Of a stretch of DNA of 64,000 nt, positions 17,642 through 25,286 are shown in pieces. The notes beneath the pieces are model-generated. The model saw nothing but the letters and a program-made list of their open reading frames with translations. It ran no database searches and was not told the DNA's origin. The position numbers and the translations under genes are program-made. Source of the DNA: an uncultured Spartobacteria bacterium (GTDB taxonomy: Bacteria > Verrucomicrobiota > Verrucomicrobiia > Chthoniobacterales > JAATET01); NCBI GenBank assembly GCA_937901895.1, contig CALGTD010000118.1, positions 25,849 through 89,848 on the forward strand. The letters run 5' to 3'. Positions within the stretch are counted from its first letter, which is position 1. Every line of letters starts with the position of its first letter.

Positions 17642-18649
17642 TCAATCCTTGAAGGTCGAGTTCAGCCATTTCAGAGGAAACCGGTTGCCCGGGCAGTCCG
17701 TGGGCTTGGGATTGATCTGCCGGTGTCCCTTCACGGAGATGTTCTTGCCCTCGGAGGTTTTGCCGCAGCGACGGCGCAGATAGTCGATAAGCTCCTTCAG
17801 CGCCTCGGTCTGGGCCTGGGTGGGGATGTCGCGGTTGAAGTCTCCGACGAAGCAGATACCGATCGCGATGTTGTTGAGATAGTCGCTGGCGACGTGGCCG
17901 CCATTGATCTGGCGGACCCAGCGGTTGCCGATCTCGATCTCGCCATTTCCGGACGACGTTCCGTTGCCAATGACGAAGTGATACGCGAGCCCATTGGGCA
18001 TCTTGCGGACCTTTTTGTGATAGTTGTCGAAAGCCTTCGCGTTGCCCTGACGGGTGCCGCTGTTGTGAACGATGATGTATTTCCACCGGCCCTTCTTCAC
18101 CTTCGCGTTGTCGATCGCGGCGCGAACGGCGGGGGTGAGGTATTTGTATTTCTGGCCACTTCCGCCAAAAAGAGACCAACCCTTCTTTGTTGGCGCCGGA
18201 ACGAGTCCCTCGTCCTTCGACTTGCCGGACTTTTCGATGACGATCGGCGCGCCGGTTTGAGGTTTTGGCTTCGGGGTGGCCTTTGGTTTCGGTGTCGGAG
18301 TGGGTTTTGGAGTGGGCTTCGGACGCGGAGTGGGTGTGGCCGTGGAGCGGGGAGTTGATTTCGGCGTGGCCTGCGGGGTGGGCGCTGGAGTTGGCCGGGG
18401 CGTGGCCGTGGGGGCCGGCGTCGGCTTCGGAGTGGGCGTCGGGGTTGTGCGGGGCGTTGGCCGCGGTGTCGTGGCGGGTGCGGGTTTGGGCCGCGGTGTG
18501 GGGGACGCCTTTGGAACGACGCGCATGTCTTCCCGGGCCTTGAGAAAGAGGGAGCGTTTCTCTTCTTCGGAGAGTTCAGCCGGCGACCGCGGGGCGAGAG
18601 CGAGCGCCACCGCGAGAACAAGGAGTCCGGCGGGGAACAGGTTGCGCAC
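17642..18649 (-). CDS. Secreted N-acetylmuramoyl-L-alanine amidase with Pro/Thr stalk
   Basis: 335 residues. A signal peptide (LFPAGLLVLAVALALAPRSPA) precedes a short charged stretch, then about 85 residues of Pro, Thr, Lys and Arg in TP/KP repeats (residues 48-132). The amidase_2/PGRP-type catalytic domain follows. Probable zinc ligands are H195 (YIIVHNSGT), H309 and C319 (VKGHRQINPKPTDCPG). The YHFVIGNG, IAIGICFVGDFN and YLRRRC motifs also fit. The enzyme should cleave the lactyl-peptide bond of peptidoglycan. The stalk could let the domain reach into the cell wall or across the periplasm. Confidence 0.88.
   Translation of the reverse strand: MRNLFPAGLLVLAVALALAPRSPAELSEEEKRSLFLKAREDMRVVPKASPTPRPKPAPATTPRPTPRTTPTPTPKPTPAPTATPRPTPAPTPQATPKSTPRSTATPTPRPKPTPKPTPTPKPKATPKPKPQTGAPIVIEKSGKSKDEGLVPAPTKKGWSLFGGSGQKYKYLTPAVRAAIDNAKVKKGRWKYIIVHNSGTRQGNAKAFDNYHKKVRKMPNGLAYHFVIGNGTSSGNGEIEIGNRWVRQINGGHVASDYLNNIAIGICFVGDFNRDIPTQAQTEALKELIDYLRRRCGKTSEGKNISVKGHRQINPKPTDCPGNRFPLKWLNSTFKD
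18254..18508 (-). repeat. Low-complexity TP/KP-repeat region inside the amidase gene
   Basis: Imperfect short repeats encode alternating Thr/Pro/Lys/Arg-Pro units across residues 48-132 of the amidase. On the plus strand this is a run of GT/GG-rich hexamers such as ggtgtc and ggcttc. The repeats are variable rather than identical, so the region is probably maintained as protein stalk, but it is prone to length change by slippage. Confidence 0.85.
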
Positions 18650-18727
18650 TTGCGGAGGCTAGCAAAAGAGAACGTGCGTTCAAGCGGGGTCGTTTGCAAT
18701 CCGAAGGGAGAGGCTTAGGTTCCCATC

Positions 18728-19240
18728 ATGAAACGCATGTTCCCCCTTGTCGTTTTTGTCATGTCTGTCGCGGGCTCGCTGCTCGCGGAAACCGTGCAGG
18801 AAGTCTATGCCAGCGGCGTTCGTGCCTATGCGGGCGGCAATGTCGAGCAGGCAAAGGCCCTGTTTGAAAAAGTGCTCGCAGCCCAGCCCGGGCATCGTTC
18901 GGCGAAGGCCTGCCTGCTCCGGATTGAGGCGGAAACGCCGCCGGCAAATGCGCTGAAGAGGCGTGTCGAGAAGACCATTGTCCCGAAGGTCGAGTTCAGG
19001 GAGGCATCACTCAGCTCGGTGCTCGACCACCTGCCGAAGGTCGCCGCGGAGCATTCACCGGACAAGGGACCGGTGAACATTGTCCGCATGTTCCCCACGG
19101 ATTACGGCGACGAGACAAAGATCACTCTCGAGCTCTCGAATGTTCCGTTATCGAGCGTGCTCGATTACGTCGCGCAGCTGGGCGGGGTCAAACTCGACTA
19201 CCAGCAGAACGCGATCGTCGTCGCGCGTGCGGCTCAATAA
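18728..19240 (+). CDS. Small secreted protein with TPR-like and secretin-N-like segments
   Basis: 170 residues with a clear signal peptide (MFPLVVFVMSVAGSLLAE). Residues 25-75 look like one or two TPR-like helices (ASGVRAYAGGNVEQAKALFE, KVLAAQPGHRSAKACLLR). The rest (VEFREASLSSVLDHLPKVAA, then ITLELSNVPLSSVLDYVAQL and LDYQQNAIVVAR) matches the pattern of secretin N-terminal/STN domains. No secretin pore domain is encoded, so it may be a periplasmic adapter or an orphan domain. The gene diverges from the amidase across a 78-bp gap and overlaps the end of truA by 7 bp. Confidence 0.65.
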   Translation: MKRMFPLVVFVMSVAGSLLAETVQEVYASGVRAYAGGNVEQAKALFEKVLAAQPGHRSAKACLLRIEAETPPANALKRRVEKTIVPKVEFREASLSSVLDHLPKVAAEHSPDKGPVNIVRMFPTDYGDETKITLELSNVPLSSVLDYVAQLGGVKLDYQQNAIVVARAAQ

Positions 19241-19995
19241 AGCACACGCACGAGGTAAAGTCCGTCCGCCGGTGCAACGTGGGTCCATTTGGCGGGTCCG
19301 GCGTTGACCAGCAGACTGCGGACTTTTTCCGGAGATTCCCGCTTCAGTGCGACGCGGACGGAGGCGCCAACGAGCATTCGGACCATTTTGTAGAGAAATC
19401 CGTCCCCCTCGAACGTGATGGAGACCGATGACCCGCTCCGCGCGACGCGCGCGGCGCGGATCGTGCGGATGGTATCCTCCACCGGTGCCCCACGGTTTGC
19501 CGCGAATGCGCGGAAGTCGTGACGTCCCTCGAACAGATGGACCGCCTCGCGAAGCTGCTCGAGGTCCATTGGCTGCGGCACATGCCACACGCGGCGAAAC
19601 CGGTGTGGTGGCAGCACCTCCCCGCAGTGCAGTTCGTAGCGATAGATTTTTCCGTGCGCGGAGAAGCGGGCGTGAAAGTCCGCCGACGCGCGGGTCGCGC
19701 GGAGGACGCGAACCTCGTTTGGCAGATTCGAATTCAGCGCACGCAGCCATTCCTTCGGTGCGAGACGCACGCCGGCCGGCGCATCGAAATGGGCGACCTG
19801 CGCAAGCGCGTGCACACCGGCATCGGTGCGTCCCGCTCCATGGATGCGTATGGGTTGATGCGCGACCTTCGCGACCGCCCGCTCGACCGCGTCCTGCACA
19901 CCGCCACCGCCGGATTGACTCTGCCATCCGGAGAACGCCGCGCCGTCGTATGCCAGCGTGAGGCGGATGCGGTCACCTGATGGGGAGCTTTTCAC
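19234..19995 (-). CDS. truA: tRNA pseudouridine(38-40) synthase
   Basis: 253 residues, the usual length. It converts uridines 38-40 in the tRNA anticodon arm to pseudouridine. The catalytic aspartate lies in GAGRTDAGVHALAQ. Further family motifs are YRYELHCGEV, FEGRHDFRAFAA and FEGDGFLYKMVRMLVG. The start is the ATG at 19995. The 3' end overlaps the convergent secreted-protein gene by 7 bp. ruvX lies 9 bp upstream on the same strand, making a likely two-gene operon. Confidence 0.95.
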   Translation of the reverse strand: MKSSPSGDRIRLTLAYDGAAFSGWQSQSGGGGVQDAVERAVAKVAHQPIRIHGAGRTDAGVHALAQVAHFDAPAGVRLAPKEWLRALNSNLPNEVRVLRATRASADFHARFSAHGKIYRYELHCGEVLPPHRFRRVWHVPQPMDLEQLREAVHLFEGRHDFRAFAANRGAPVEDTIRTIRAARVARSGSSVSITFEGDGFLYKMVRMLVGASVRVALKRESPEKVRSLLVNAGPAKWTHVAPADGLYLVRVLY

Positions 19996-20004
19996 GGTTG
20001 GCGA

Positions 20005-20433
20005 CTACAGGTCCGACATGCCGCCGGCGCGGGTATCGAGCCACGTTTGCAGAATGATCTGCGCGGCGGCCTGGTCCACGACGCCCTTTTGCTCCTTTGC
20101 CTTGCGGCCGGATTCGCGAAGGGATCGTTGCGCCGAGACGGTGGTCAGGCGCTCGTCCAGTGTCGCGACCGTGCAGGATACCGAGGCGCGGAGTTGCTCG
20201 ACGAACGCCGCAACCTTCTGCGCCGCCGGACCGTGGGATCCGTCCATGTTGCGGGGAATTCCGACGACGATCGTCTCGACATCGTGAGTGGTGGCGAGTT
20301 CGCGGATGCGTGCGAGGGGATCGGTATGACGGACCTCGATCGTCTCCAGCGGATGAGCGAGGAATCCCAGCTCATCGCTGAGGGCCACACCGACCCGCGC
20401 GTCGCCGTGGTCAATGCCGAGGGAACGTTTCAT
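20005..20433 (-). CDS. ruvX: RuvX/YqgF-family pre-16S rRNA nuclease
   Basis: 142 residues with an RNase H-like fold. Motifs are GIDHGDARVGVAL at the N-terminus (catalytic Asp), VVGIPRNMDGS in the middle and DERLTTVSA followed by VDQAAAQIILQTWLD near the C-terminus. The family processes the 5' end of 16S rRNA and was earlier considered a Holliday-junction resolvase. It sits directly upstream of truA and diverges, with 45 bp between starts, from a small membrane protein gene. Confidence 0.92.
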   Translation of the reverse strand: MKRSLGIDHGDARVGVALSDELGFLAHPLETIEVRHTDPLARIRELATTHDVETIVVGIPRNMDGSHGPAAQKVAAFVEQLRASVSCTVATLDERLTTVSAQRSLRESGRKAKEQKGVVDQAAAQIILQTWLDTRAGGMSDL

Positions 20434-20478
20434 TTGGCGGTTGAAAATGCCACATCCGCCTCCTAGCTTGCAAAGCGT

Positions 20479-20778
20479 ATGGCGGCGCTACCCATTTCCA
20501 AATTCGGTCAGAACCTTTCCGTTACCAGCCTCGTCGCCGTATCGCAGGCTGCGGTCGGATTCGGAGTGGGCTTGCTCGTTGCCGACAAGCTGGACTCGAA
20601 TGTGCGTCAGAAGACGGCGATTGCCTTGATCGGTGCCGGTGCGGCGGTGGTCATTCCCTTTCTCGCCGGAGTCTACAACCGCGTGAGTGAGTATCCGCAT
20701 TCCGGCTGGCGGATGCGGCGCAGGCTCGCGTCGATCCGCGAGGGCGACGGATTTCCAGAGCCCGAGGAAATTCTCTGA
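20479..20778 (+). CDS. Small membrane protein of unknown function
   Basis: 99 residues. Two hydrophobic segments are visible: TSLVAVSQAAVGFGVGLLVA at about residues 16-35 and TAIALIGAGAAVVIPFLAGV at about residues 46-65. A basic and acidic soluble tail follows (RMRRRLASIREGDGFPEPEE). I do not recognise a named family. It precedes maf by 26 bp on the same strand, so it is probably co-transcribed with it. The divergent neighbour is ruvX. Confidence 0.65.
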   Translation: MAALPISKFGQNLSVTSLVAVSQAAVGFGVGLLVADKLDSNVRQKTAIALIGAGAAVVIPFLAGVYNRVSEYPHSGWRMRRRLASIREGDGFPEPEEIL

Positions 20779-20804
20779 CGGTGGCCGGCGGCTGGTGACG
20801 GCGC

Positions 20805-21422
20805 GTGCATCCACATTCCTCCGACGGTCCTGAATCGCCCGGCTTCGGCCGTCCCATCGTTCTGGCGTCCCGTTCTCCGCGCCGTGTGGAACTTCTCCGG
20901 CAGGCGGGCTGCGCCGTCGAGTGTGTTCCCTCCGAGGTGGAGGAACTCGTGGAAATCGACGGCCCGCCAAGTGCGCTGGCCATCGCAAATTCCGATGCAA
21001 AGGCGCTGTCCGTCTCTGCAAGACATCCCGTCTCGATCGTCATCGGAGCGGACACGATCGTGGTGCTCGACCAGGAGGTTTTCGGAAAACCGCGCGATCT
21101 TGCGCATGCTGCGGAAATGCTCGGCCGGTTGTCAGGGCGCATTCACGAGGTCATTACCGGCGTCACCGTGGCGCATTGGACGGACCGGGTGATGATCCGG
21201 TTTCATGAGACGACCCGTGTTTGTTTTCGCGAACTTGCCGCACCGCAGATCGATGCGTATCTCGCGGCGATCGATCCGCTCGACAAGGCGGGGGCCTACG
21301 CGGCGCAGGACGACGGTGGCCGGCTCATCGAGCGGGTGGAAGGTTCCTTCTCCAATGTCGTCGGTCTTCCGATGGAGCGGACGCTGGAAGTTCTCCGGAC
21401 GCGCTTCGGATTGCATGTATAA
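20805..21422 (+). CDS. maf: Maf-family nucleoside triphosphate pyrophosphatase
   Basis: 205 residues from a GTG start at 20805; the first 16 residues are not conserved in the family, so a later start is possible. The signature IVLASRSPRRVELLRQAG begins at about residue 18. Further Maf motifs are VIGADTIVVLDQEVFGKP, SGRIHEVITGV, the DKAGAYAAQDDGG loop and SFSNVVGLPME. The enzyme hydrolyses dTTP/UTP or modified nucleotides to monophosphates. An ATG overlaps its stop (see findings). Confidence 0.92.
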   Translation: MHPHSSDGPESPGFGRPIVLASRSPRRVELLRQAGCAVECVPSEVEELVEIDGPPSALAIANSDAKALSVSARHPVSIVIGADTIVVLDQEVFGKPRDLAHAAEMLGRLSGRIHEVITGVTVAHWTDRVMIRFHETTRVCFRELAAPQIDAYLAAIDPLDKAGAYAAQDDGGRLIERVEGSFSNVVGLPMERTLEVLRTRFGLHV

Positions 21423-21506
21423 AGGCCGTCACCGGCGCCGCAAACGGACGATCGAAACTGAAAAACCAGCGGGTCCGACGCGTAGAAACGGGCGAAACAA
21501 GGAGGA

Positions 21507-22988
21507 CTAGCCCTCTTCGCGAACCTCCGCGCGATCCTCGAACCGGGTGAACTCCTTGAGAAAAGTCAGCGGAACTTCGCCGATCGGACCGTTTCGCTGC
21601 TTGGCGATGATGAGCTCGCCCTGTCCGGCGACTTCGCCCTTGGCCTCCTCGTCGTCCTCGTAAACTTCCTGGCGGACGAGAAGTCCGACAAGATCGGCGT
21701 CCTGTTCGATGGAGCCGGATTCGCGAAGATCGCTCAGTCGCGGCTTGCCCTTTGCCGCACCGGTTCGGGAGTCCGGATTACGATTGAGCTGGGCGAGGAC
21801 GATGATCGGAATGTTGAGTTCCTTGGCGAGCGCCTTTACGCCGTTCGAGATTTCCGAAATTTCGATCTGGCGGTTGTCCTGGGCGCGCCTCGAGGTCGAG
21901 CGGAGAAGCTGGAGGTAGTCGATGACGATGAGCTCGATGTTGTGGCGGTCCTTCATCCGTCGAGCCTTGGCGCGAAGCTCGAGGATGCTGATGCCCGGCG
22001 TGTCGTCGATGTAGATCTGGCTCTTGGAGAGCAGCGCGGCGCTCTTGGTGATCTTTGTGATGTCGTGCTGGGAAAGGAACCCGTCGCGCACGCGGCCGAG
22101 GTTCACCCGTGCGTGGGAACAAAGCAGACGTTGCACGAGCTGGCTGCTGCTCATTTCCAGGCTGAACACGCCCACGGCCTTGCCCATCTCGACGGCCACA
22201 TGCTCGGCGATGTTCATCGCGAAGGCGGTCTTTCCCATCGAGGGGCGCGCAGCGACGACGAACATTTCCGATCCGCGCAGGCCGCCGGTCATTTCATCGA
22301 GCTTCTTGAAACCGGTGGAAAGTCCGGAAAGCCCGCCGCGATTCTTGTAGAGCATCTCGATGCTCGCGATCGCGTTCATCACCTCGGTCCGCATGTCGGC
22401 GAACACGCCCTTGAAGCGCTCCTCGCCGATCTGCATGACCTTCGATTCCGCCTCGTCGAGAAGGACCTTCACCTCGCCCTGCTCCTCGTAGGCCCGTGAG
22501 GCGAACTCCGTGCAGGTCTGGATGAGCTGCCGCAGAAGAAATTTCTCGCGGACGATGTCGATGTAGTAGTCGGCGTTGCTGGCCGTGGGGACGAACGTGA
22601 AGAGCTCGGAAATCGCGGCGGCGCCGCCGGCCTTGTCGAGCTCGCCCTTGTCCTTGAGCGCCTGCGTGAGCGTGATGAAATCGACGGGCTTCGCGGCGTT
22701 CTGCAGCGCGATCATCTCGCGGTAGATGATCTGATGCGCCGGATGATAAAAATGATTCTCCTCGAGGCGCTCGATGCACTCGCCGAGCACGGAGCCGGGC
22801 GAGAGAAGGGCGGAACAGAGCACGCCCTTCTCGGCGTCGATACTTTGCGGCAGGGATCTGTGAACATCCGGTAGATAACCGGACGCATTTTGGGAATAAT
22901 TCCCCCCGCGGGATTTCGCTTCGGATTTCCGTTGCCCGCTTTTGGTGGCGGGATTCTCGGGCGCTTCAGCCGGAGAATCTGCAGGCAT
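21507..22988 (-). CDS. dnaB: Replicative DNA helicase DnaB
   Basis: 493 residues. The N-terminal primase-interacting domain begins near QSIDAEKGVLCSALLSPGSV. The RecA-like ATPase domain carries Walker A in AARPSMGKTAFAMNIAEH and Walker B in LIVIDYLQLL, followed by the arginine-finger region DLRESGSIEQDADLV. It unwinds DNA ahead of the replisome as a hexamer. A 45-residue, Ser/Lys-rich N-terminal extension precedes the conserved part. It lies 6 bp after rplI, the common rplI-dnaB arrangement. Confidence 0.97.
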   Translation of the reverse strand: MPADSPAEAPENPATKSGQRKSEAKSRGGNYSQNASGYLPDVHRSLPQSIDAEKGVLCSALLSPGSVLGECIERLEENHFYHPAHQIIYREMIALQNAAKPVDFITLTQALKDKGELDKAGGAAAISELFTFVPTASNADYYIDIVREKFLLRQLIQTCTEFASRAYEEQGEVKVLLDEAESKVMQIGEERFKGVFADMRTEVMNAIASIEMLYKNRGGLSGLSTGFKKLDEMTGGLRGSEMFVVAARPSMGKTAFAMNIAEHVAVEMGKAVGVFSLEMSSSQLVQRLLCSHARVNLGRVRDGFLSQHDITKITKSAALLSKSQIYIDDTPGISILELRAKARRMKDRHNIELIVIDYLQLLRSTSRRAQDNRQIEISEISNGVKALAKELNIPIIVLAQLNRNPDSRTGAAKGKPRLSDLRESGSIEQDADLVGLLVRQEVYEDDEEAKGEVAGQGELIIAKQRNGPIGEVPLTFLKEFTRFEDRAEVREEG

Positions 22989-22994
22989 CGCCGA

Positions 22995-23489
22995 CTACTC
23001 GGAGTCTTCTTCCTCGTCGGACTTCTCCGCTTTCGCAGCGGCGACCTTCACCTTGAGCTTCGCGGTGACGTCGGGATGCAGGCGAACGGGAACCTCGTGG
23101 TCGCCGCTCTCGCGGATGCCCTTTTCCAGCACAATGGCGTGGCGGGGCAGCTCCACATTCTTCAACTCGGCCTCGACCTTCTCGGTGAGGTCCTTTGCTG
23201 TGATGGAGCCGAACGCCTTGCCGGTCTCGCCGGTCTCGAGCGTGAGCGTCAGCTTGAGCTTGTTGATGCGGGAGGCCAGCTCCTCGGCGGCCGTCAGCTC
23301 GCGAGCCTCACGCTCCGCGCGCTTCGCCTTGAGCGAATTGATGACGCGAAGGGAAGACTTGTTGACCTCGAGGGCCTTGCCCTGCGGAACGAGAAAATTG
23401 CGAGCGTAGCCGCGGCGGACGCGAACGACGTCTGCTTCCGCGCCGAGCGGCGGAAGGTTTTCAGTAAGGATGACTTCGGTGTATGCCAT
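22995..23489 (-). CDS. rplI: 50S ribosomal protein L9
   Basis: 164 residues. The N-terminal RNA-binding domain is classic: VILTENLPPLGAEADVVRV followed by GYARNFLVPQGKALE. The connecting helix and C-terminal domain (FGSITAKDLTEKVEAELKN, GDHEVPVRLHPDVTAKLKV) follow. A Glu/Asp-rich tail of about 15 residues makes it slightly longer than the typical 149. A good Shine-Dalgarno (AAGGAG, read on the minus strand) lies just upstream of the ATG at 23489. The 120-bp gap upstream holds no rpsF, ssb or rpsR genes, so the larger ribosomal operon is split here. Confidence 0.96.
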   Translation of the reverse strand: MAYTEVILTENLPPLGAEADVVRVRRGYARNFLVPQGKALEVNKSSLRVINSLKAKRAEREARELTAAEELASRINKLKLTLTLETGETGKAFGSITAKDLTEKVEAELKNVELPRHAIVLEKGIRESGDHEVPVRLHPDVTAKLKVKVAAAKAEKSDEEEDSE

Positions 23490-23609
23490 GGCTGCTCCTT
23501 GGAATTGAATCGAAGGGGAGACGCTAGCGGAACGCGTTTGGGTGTCAAGCCGCGAAGCGCCTGGACCCGGAGTTTCGATTTTTTGAAACGGCCTGCTGAC
23601 GTGTGAACG

Positions 23610-23987
23610 TCAGGCCTCGGAACGCCGGGCCGAATCGCTGCCGCGCAACAACTGCCAGAAATGGCGCAGCGAGGGCGACGCATTCCGCGGGAGGCACGTG
23701 CGATACTCGACCGCTGCGATCTCGCGGGCGGGGGGGGAGAACTTCTTGTTCGAGCGCAGGGCCGCGCGAAAGAGGAAGGTGATGTTTCGCTTCTGCGGCC
23801 GGTCGAACAACGCGATCTGGGCAACGACGCTCGCACGCACGCCGGTTTCCTCGAAGATTTCACGTTCGAGCCCGGTATCCACGCGCTCGGTCGGCGCGAT
23901 CTTGCCGCCGGGGAGCGTCCAGAGCTTGCGGCCGCGGACCTGCTTGACCAGGAGAACGGCGCCGTAGGGGTCCTCGATCCATCCCAT
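23610..23987 (-). CDS. Nudix hydrolase
   Basis: 125 residues from the ATG at 23987, chosen because a strong purine-rich ribosome site (GGAGGGAAGGAAG on the minus strand) lies about 8 bases before it. A TTG at 24065 would add 26 residues, including a possible extra strand. The Nudix box runs from GGKIAPTERVD to REIFEETGV, with all metal-binding glutamates. The family hydrolyses nucleoside diphosphates linked to another moiety; the substrate cannot be told from the sequence. It follows the ROK kinase gene on the same strand after a gap of about 80-160 bp. Confidence 0.85.
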   Translation of the reverse strand: MGWIEDPYGAVLLVKQVRGRKLWTLPGGKIAPTERVDTGLEREIFEETGVRASVVAQIALFDRPQKRNITFLFRAALRSNKKFSPPAREIAAVEYRTCLPRNASPSLRHFWQLLRGSDSARRSEA

Positions 23988-24146
23988 CGCGGAGACTTCC
24001 TTCCCTCCGCGCAGCGCGGCCTTCTTCGCTGGTATCTTCTTCCCTCCTGGCACTTCGAGAAACAACTACGAAGGCTTCGCGCCCTGCGACAAACGAAATC
24101 TTCGCTCGTCGCGAGGTGCGCGATGCCCCGCGAGGCCGTGGACCTC

Positions 24147-25247
24147 TTATTTCAGTTTGTTGACCGCAAATGCGTAGGCGCCGAGTGCGATGGACTCGCT
24201 GGTGCCGAGACGGCTCATGCCAACGCCGATGCGCTGGAGCGGATCGTATTCGACAGTCTTTGTGCTGCCGGGAACCTGCACGGTGCGTTTGTCGCCTTTC
24301 AGGAAGGTTTCCAGCTGTGCGGGATCCTCGAGATTGAATGCCTTTGGCGCGAGGCGGCGGAAGGTGTTGCCGCCGGGGCCCGTGAAGGTGCCGTTCAACT
24401 CATCCACGAGCGCAGGAAGGAAGAGCGGCCATGCACCGGAGACGCCGCCGCCGATGACTGCGAGACCATCGAGCAATGTGAGTGCCTCACCCATGGCATC
24501 GCCGGCGACCTCTCCAAGGAGGCGGAAGGCTTCCTTTGCAGCCGCCGCGTCACCTTCGGCGTTTCCGTTCGCGATGTCGAAAAGGACCTTGGGTTCCGGC
24601 ACATCGTCGAAAAGAGTGCCCGTGAGGCGGCCGTATTCGCGGCGGACGGCGCGGATGCAGCAGCCTTCCTCGGCATTCCAGTTTCGCTCCAGCTTGTGAC
24701 GGAGCGTCCAGACCTCGCCGGCCACCGAATTGTCGCCAATGTAGAGCTCGCCGTCCCGCACGATGCCGCCGCCGAATCCGGTGCCCATCGTGACGCCAAA
24801 GAGATTCTTGTAGCGCTTCGGGCTACCGGCCTTTTCCAGCTGCTCGTTCACCCATGGCAGGAAGCCGGCGATCGCCTCGCCGTAAACAAAAAGGTCGCCG
24901 TCGTTGTTGATGAACGTCGGGATGCCGAATTTCTCCTCAAGCATCGGCCCGAGGGCGATGCCGCCGCGGAATGCGGGAAGGTTCGGGAGATCGCCGATGA
25001 TGCCGGCCGGATAATCCGAAGGTCCCGGAAACGCGAAACTGATCGCAACCGGCGCCTCGGGAAGGCTGGCCTTCACCTTCGAAAAGCCCTCGACGAGGTT
25101 GCCGAGGCACTTCTCGAGGTTGTCGGCGTTGGAGGGCAGGGCCACCGTGTCGGTGATCGGTTTGCCGCCACGCATGGCGCCGAACCGGAAGTTCGTTCCG
25201 CCCGCGTCGAGCGTCAGGACAATGCGGGAGTCGTTTTCGAGTTTCAT
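24147..25247 (-). CDS. ROK-family sugar kinase (fructo- or glucokinase-like)
   Basis: 366 residues. The phosphate-binding motif is LTLDAGGTNFRFGAMRGG near the N-terminus. The sugar/ATP region includes FINNDGDLFVYGEA, VTMGTGFGGGIVRDGELY and a glycine-rich GLAVIGGGVSG. The zinc motif CxCGxxGCxE of classical ROK proteins is not intact; instead there is EEGCCIRAVRREYG. It would phosphorylate a hexose entering through the MFS symporter encoded 39 bp upstream, or a sugar released inside the cell. It is the last sugar gene in the PTS/MFS cluster. Which hexose is used is inference only. Confidence 0.82.
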   Translation of the reverse strand: MKLENDSRIVLTLDAGGTNFRFGAMRGGKPITDTVALPSNADNLEKCLGNLVEGFSKVKASLPEAPVAISFAFPGPSDYPAGIIGDLPNLPAFRGGIALGPMLEEKFGIPTFINNDGDLFVYGEAIAGFLPWVNEQLEKAGSPKRYKNLFGVTMGTGFGGGIVRDGELYIGDNSVAGEVWTLRHKLERNWNAEEGCCIRAVRREYGRLTGTLFDDVPEPKVLFDIANGNAEGDAAAAKEAFRLLGEVAGDAMGEALTLLDGLAVIGGGVSGAWPLFLPALVDELNGTFTGPGGNTFRRLAPKAFNLEDPAQLETFLKGDKRTVQVPGSTKTVEYDPLQRIGVGMSRLGTSESIALGAYAFAVNKLK

Positions 25248-25286
25248 GGGAGAGTCGGAGAGTGGTTGAGCTTGTCCCGTTGCGAA

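Noticed and set aside
18254..18508. CRISPR-like or minisatellite array
   Set aside because: The repeats are short, imperfect and in frame with a Pro/Thr stalk; there are no spacers.
24066..24146. Possible tRNA in the gap behind the ROK kinase gene
   Set aside because: GC-rich inverted bits are present but no cloverleaf or T-loop consensus.
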